Positions 30,651 to 32,078 of a DNA stretch of 32,078 bases are shown piece by piece; positions within the stretch are counted from its first letter, which is position 1; each line of letters begins with the position of its first letter. The stretch is from Clostridia bacterium (GTDB lineage Bacteria; Bacillota; Clostridia; Oscillospirales; CAG-272), in NCBI GenBank assembly GCA_017938205.1, contig JAGBCA010000049.1, positions 1 through 32,078 on the forward strand. Direction: 5' to 3'. Under the pieces are notes generated by a model, which saw only the letters and a list, made by a program, of their open reading frames with translations, made no database searches and was not told the DNA's origin. The translations under genes and the position numbers were made by a program.

Positions 30651-30705
30651 AGTAAACCTCCAAAATTATTAACTTTGTTAAAAACTTGAAAATCTTAACA
30701 ATTAG

Positions 30706-30734
30706 ATTATAGCGGATTTTGAGGTGTTTGTCAA
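30706..30734 (-). promoter_or_regulatory. Sigma-A promoter of the response regulator
   Basis: TTGACA (30734-30729), 17 nt, TATAAT (30711-30706) on the minus strand. The 50-nt leader has a TTGTTAA...TTAACAA inverted repeat just after the start point, possibly an autoregulatory site. Confidence 0.9.
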
Positions 30735-30802
30735 GAGGGAATTGAAAAAAAGATAAAAATTCAAAATAAAATTATAAATTAAAGAAAAATGATGAAAAGC
30801 AC

Positions 30803-30831
30803 TTGACAAATGCCGTGAAAAATGTTAAAAT
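30803..30831 (+). promoter_or_regulatory. Sigma-A promoter of tRNA-Thr
   Basis: TTGACA (30803-30808), 17 nt, TAAAAT (30826-30831), starting about 7 nt before the tRNA. Confidence 0.85.
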
Positions 30832-30845
30832 ATAATGCGTTAGGC

Positions 30846-30921
30846 GCTGGTATGGCTCAGTTGGTAGAGCAGTTGATTCGTAATCAACAGGTCGCCGGTT
30901 CGAGTCCGGCTACCAGCTCCA
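30846..30921 (+). tRNA. tRNA-Thr, anticodon CGT
   Basis: A full cloverleaf of 76 nt. The acceptor stem is GCTGGTA/TACCAGC, the D-arm GCTC/GAGC, and the anticodon arm GTTGA/TCAAC with loop TTCGTAA. The anticodon CGT at 30879-30881 reads ACG (Thr). The T-arm is GCCGG/CCGGC with TTCGAGT. The discriminator T and an encoded CCA end the gene. Confidence 0.97.
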
Positions 30922-30954
30922 AAAAATCCAAGTCTTCGGACTTGGATTTTTTTA
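30921..30954 (+). terminator. Intrinsic terminator after tRNA-Thr
   Basis: AAATCCAAGTC and GACTTGGATTT close on a stable TTCG tetraloop and are followed by four more T. rsmA starts 33 nt later, so it depends on readthrough or on an unseen promoter. Confidence 0.92.
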
Positions 30955-30986
30955 TCCGCTTTATATTAGAAAAAAGAGGTGATAGC

Positions 30987-31844
30987 GTGAACCTTTGTAA
31001 TATAAACGTCATTCGCTCCCTGATGGAGGATGCCGGCATTTCCTTTCGTAAGGAATTTGGCCAAAACTTTCTGATCAATCCGATGATCCCGGAGGACATC
31101 GCAGATATGTGCTGCGATAGAGAGGATAGTCTGATCATCGAGATCGGTCCCGGTATAGGATGCCTTACGGATGCACTCGCCAAGCGCTATGCGCGCGTGG
31201 TTGCGATCGAGATCGATAAAGGCTTGATCCCCGTACTTGCAAAAACCATGGCTGAGCACGATAACGTCACGGTCATCAATGCCGACGTGATGGAAACCGA
31301 TCTTGCCGCGCTGGTAGAGAAGTACGGTGAGGGACGTCCCGTTTCGGTCTGCGCAAATCTTCCTTATTATATTACAACGCCGATCCTCATGCGCCTGTTA
31401 GAGTCGGGCGTGCCTTTCTCGTCGATCACCGTTATGGTGCAAAACGAGGTGGCTTCTCGTCTTTGCAGTAAAGCAGGGAGCAAGGATTACGGTGCGATCA
31501 CCGCCGTTCTCGGCTACTACGGCGAAACCCGCCGTTTGTTCAAGGTTCCCGCAGGATGCTTCCTTCCCGCACCCAAGGTGGATAGCGCGGTGATCCGTAT
31601 CGATCTTTTTTCTGCCAAAAAATATCATCCGAAAGATGAAAAACTCTTCTTTTCTTTGATCCGCGCCGCCTTTGAAATGCGCCGTAAAACCCTCGTCAAT
31701 GCCTTGTCCGCAAAGCTGTCGCAATATTCGAAGGAAACCATCACCGAGGCAATTTTAACGATCGGCCATCCCGAAACGGTACGTGGTGAGCGCCTCTCAA
31801 CCGAGGATTTTGTGCGCCTTTCCGACTATCTTTCGAAGATGTAA
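30987..31844 (+). CDS. rsmA: 16S rRNA dimethyladenosine transferase RsmA (KsgA)
   Basis: A 285-residue RsmA. KEFGQNFLIN near the N-terminus, the SAM motif IIEIGPGIGCLT, the acidic end of strand 2 (VVAIEID) and the catalytic NLPYYITTPIL are all present, with the C-terminal helical domain (FEMRRKTLVNALS). It dimethylates two adjacent adenines near the 3' end of 16S rRNA during 30S maturation. Loss gives kasugamycin resistance. The start is the GTG at 30987, which has GAGGTGAT upstream; the frame is open back through the tRNA, which is not coding. No separate promoter is obvious. Confidence 0.96.
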   Translation: MNLCNINVIRSLMEDAGISFRKEFGQNFLINPMIPEDIADMCCDREDSLIIEIGPGIGCLTDALAKRYARVVAIEIDKGLIPVLAKTMAEHDNVTVINADVMETDLAALVEKYGEGRPVSVCANLPYYITTPILMRLLESGVPFSSITVMVQNEVASRLCSKAGSKDYGAITAVLGYYGETRRLFKVPAGCFLPAPKVDSAVIRIDLFSAKKYHPKDEKLFFSLIRAAFEMRRKTLVNALSAKLSQYSKETITEAILTIGHPETVRGERLSTEDFVRLSDYLSKM

Positions 31845-31900
31845 TTCCTTATAAAAAACAATAAAAAGGGGCTTTCGCATTTAGGGATAACCGAATAAAA

Positions 31901-31938
31901 AACGAGTGGAGACATTGAAATAGTGCCTCCACTTTTGT
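31901..31938 (+). terminator. Probable terminator of rsmA
   Basis: AGTGGAG (31905-31911) and CTCCACT (31927-31933) form a 7-bp stem with a 15-nt loop, followed by TTTGTTA. Confidence 0.7.
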
Positions 31939-32017
31939 TATATAGGTATTTAAATGGTATTGAGGTTGAAAACCTACGGTTTTCTCCGTTTGAATTCGTT
32001 TTTTCTATAATCAAGCA

Positions 32018-32051
32018 ATTTGCATCGAGGAGCTTGCTCATCAGTGCAAAT
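32018..32051. repeat. Nested hairpin at the window end
   Basis: ATTTGCA and TGCAAAT enclose an inner GAGC-TT-GCTC stem. It lies in the non-coding stretch after rsmA, which otherwise shows no gene. Whether it belongs to a gene or repeat beyond the edge cannot be told. Confidence 0.4.
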
Positions 32052-32078
32052 GCGAAGATTGCTCTGCACGCGTTGCGA

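Noticed and set aside
30822-30986. N-terminal extension of RsmA through the tRNA
   Set aside because: The frame is merely open across tRNA-Thr and its terminator; GTG at 30987 with its GAGGTGAT site gives the normal protein length.
31826-32041. 71-codon minus-strand frame after rsmA
   Set aside because: It overlaps the 3' end and terminator of rsmA, has no ribosome binding site and no recognisable features.

Overview
The window looks like chromosomal DNA from a spore-lineage member of the Clostridia (Bacillota), with moderate GC content. Four things point there: spo0A and a sigK-type sigma factor; a large Bacillus-type SRP RNA directly upstream of dnaX-ybaB-recR; a MazF very close to Bacillus NdoA; and dense, near-consensus vegetative promoters (TTGACA / 17 nt / TATAAT) with strong GGAGG-type ribosome binding sites. 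The genus or species cannot be read from the sequence. Nearly everything is standard chromosomal gene content. There is no phage, transposon, CRISPR array or rRNA operon.

Layout. 1-1384 (minus strand): rpmG-secE-nusG-rplK, the translation and secretion cluster, driven by a strong promoter and preceded by a folded leader. 1465-4541: a 2-hydroxyacid dehydrogenase, a probable Mn(II) efflux CDF protein, an unknown 109-aa protein and an acyl carrier protein. 4672-6734: an NfeD/SPFH membrane pair, then rplS with a candidate L19 leader. 6736-7145: a non-coding convergent region with a 125-bp tandem repeat and an array of small palindromes. 7161-10931: HIT hydrolase, FkbM-type methyltransferase, U32/TrhP-type tRNA-modification protein and UppP. 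10930-14403 (minus): ung, a three-S1-domain protein, an orphan MazF, a DUF378 protein and sigK. 14421-16961: a lipoprotein/membrane-protein operon that is more AT-rich than its surroundings, divergent from a small XRE repressor. 17307-22903: a regulator with a degenerate receiver, an SDR oxidoreductase, SRP RNA, dnaX-ybaB-recR and a ComEC-like metallo-beta-lactamase lipoprotein. 22920-24172: spo0A and a regulatory intergenic region. 24173-29935: GTP-type PEP carboxykinase with a small membrane protein, a dNTPase (dgt family) and an unfamiliar 728-aa glycosidase-like protein. 29961-31844: an orphan OmpR-type response regulator, tRNA-Thr(CGT) and rsmA. 31845-32078: a terminator and a terminal hairpin.

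How the parts fit. Housekeeping functions dominate: ribosomal proteins, NusG, SecE, SRP RNA, the clamp loader, RecR, RsmA and Ung. Sporulation control is present but in unusual settings: spo0A lacks spoIVB beside it and has a changed acidic pocket, and sigK has no vegetative promoter but has a plausible sigma-E-type promoter inside the preceding terminator. I found no clearly new defence or metabolic system. The least explained items are the palindrome array and tandem repeat at 6736-7145, the structured rpmG leader, the sigma-E-like element before sigK, the FUR-like palindrome before pckG, and the 728-aa protein.
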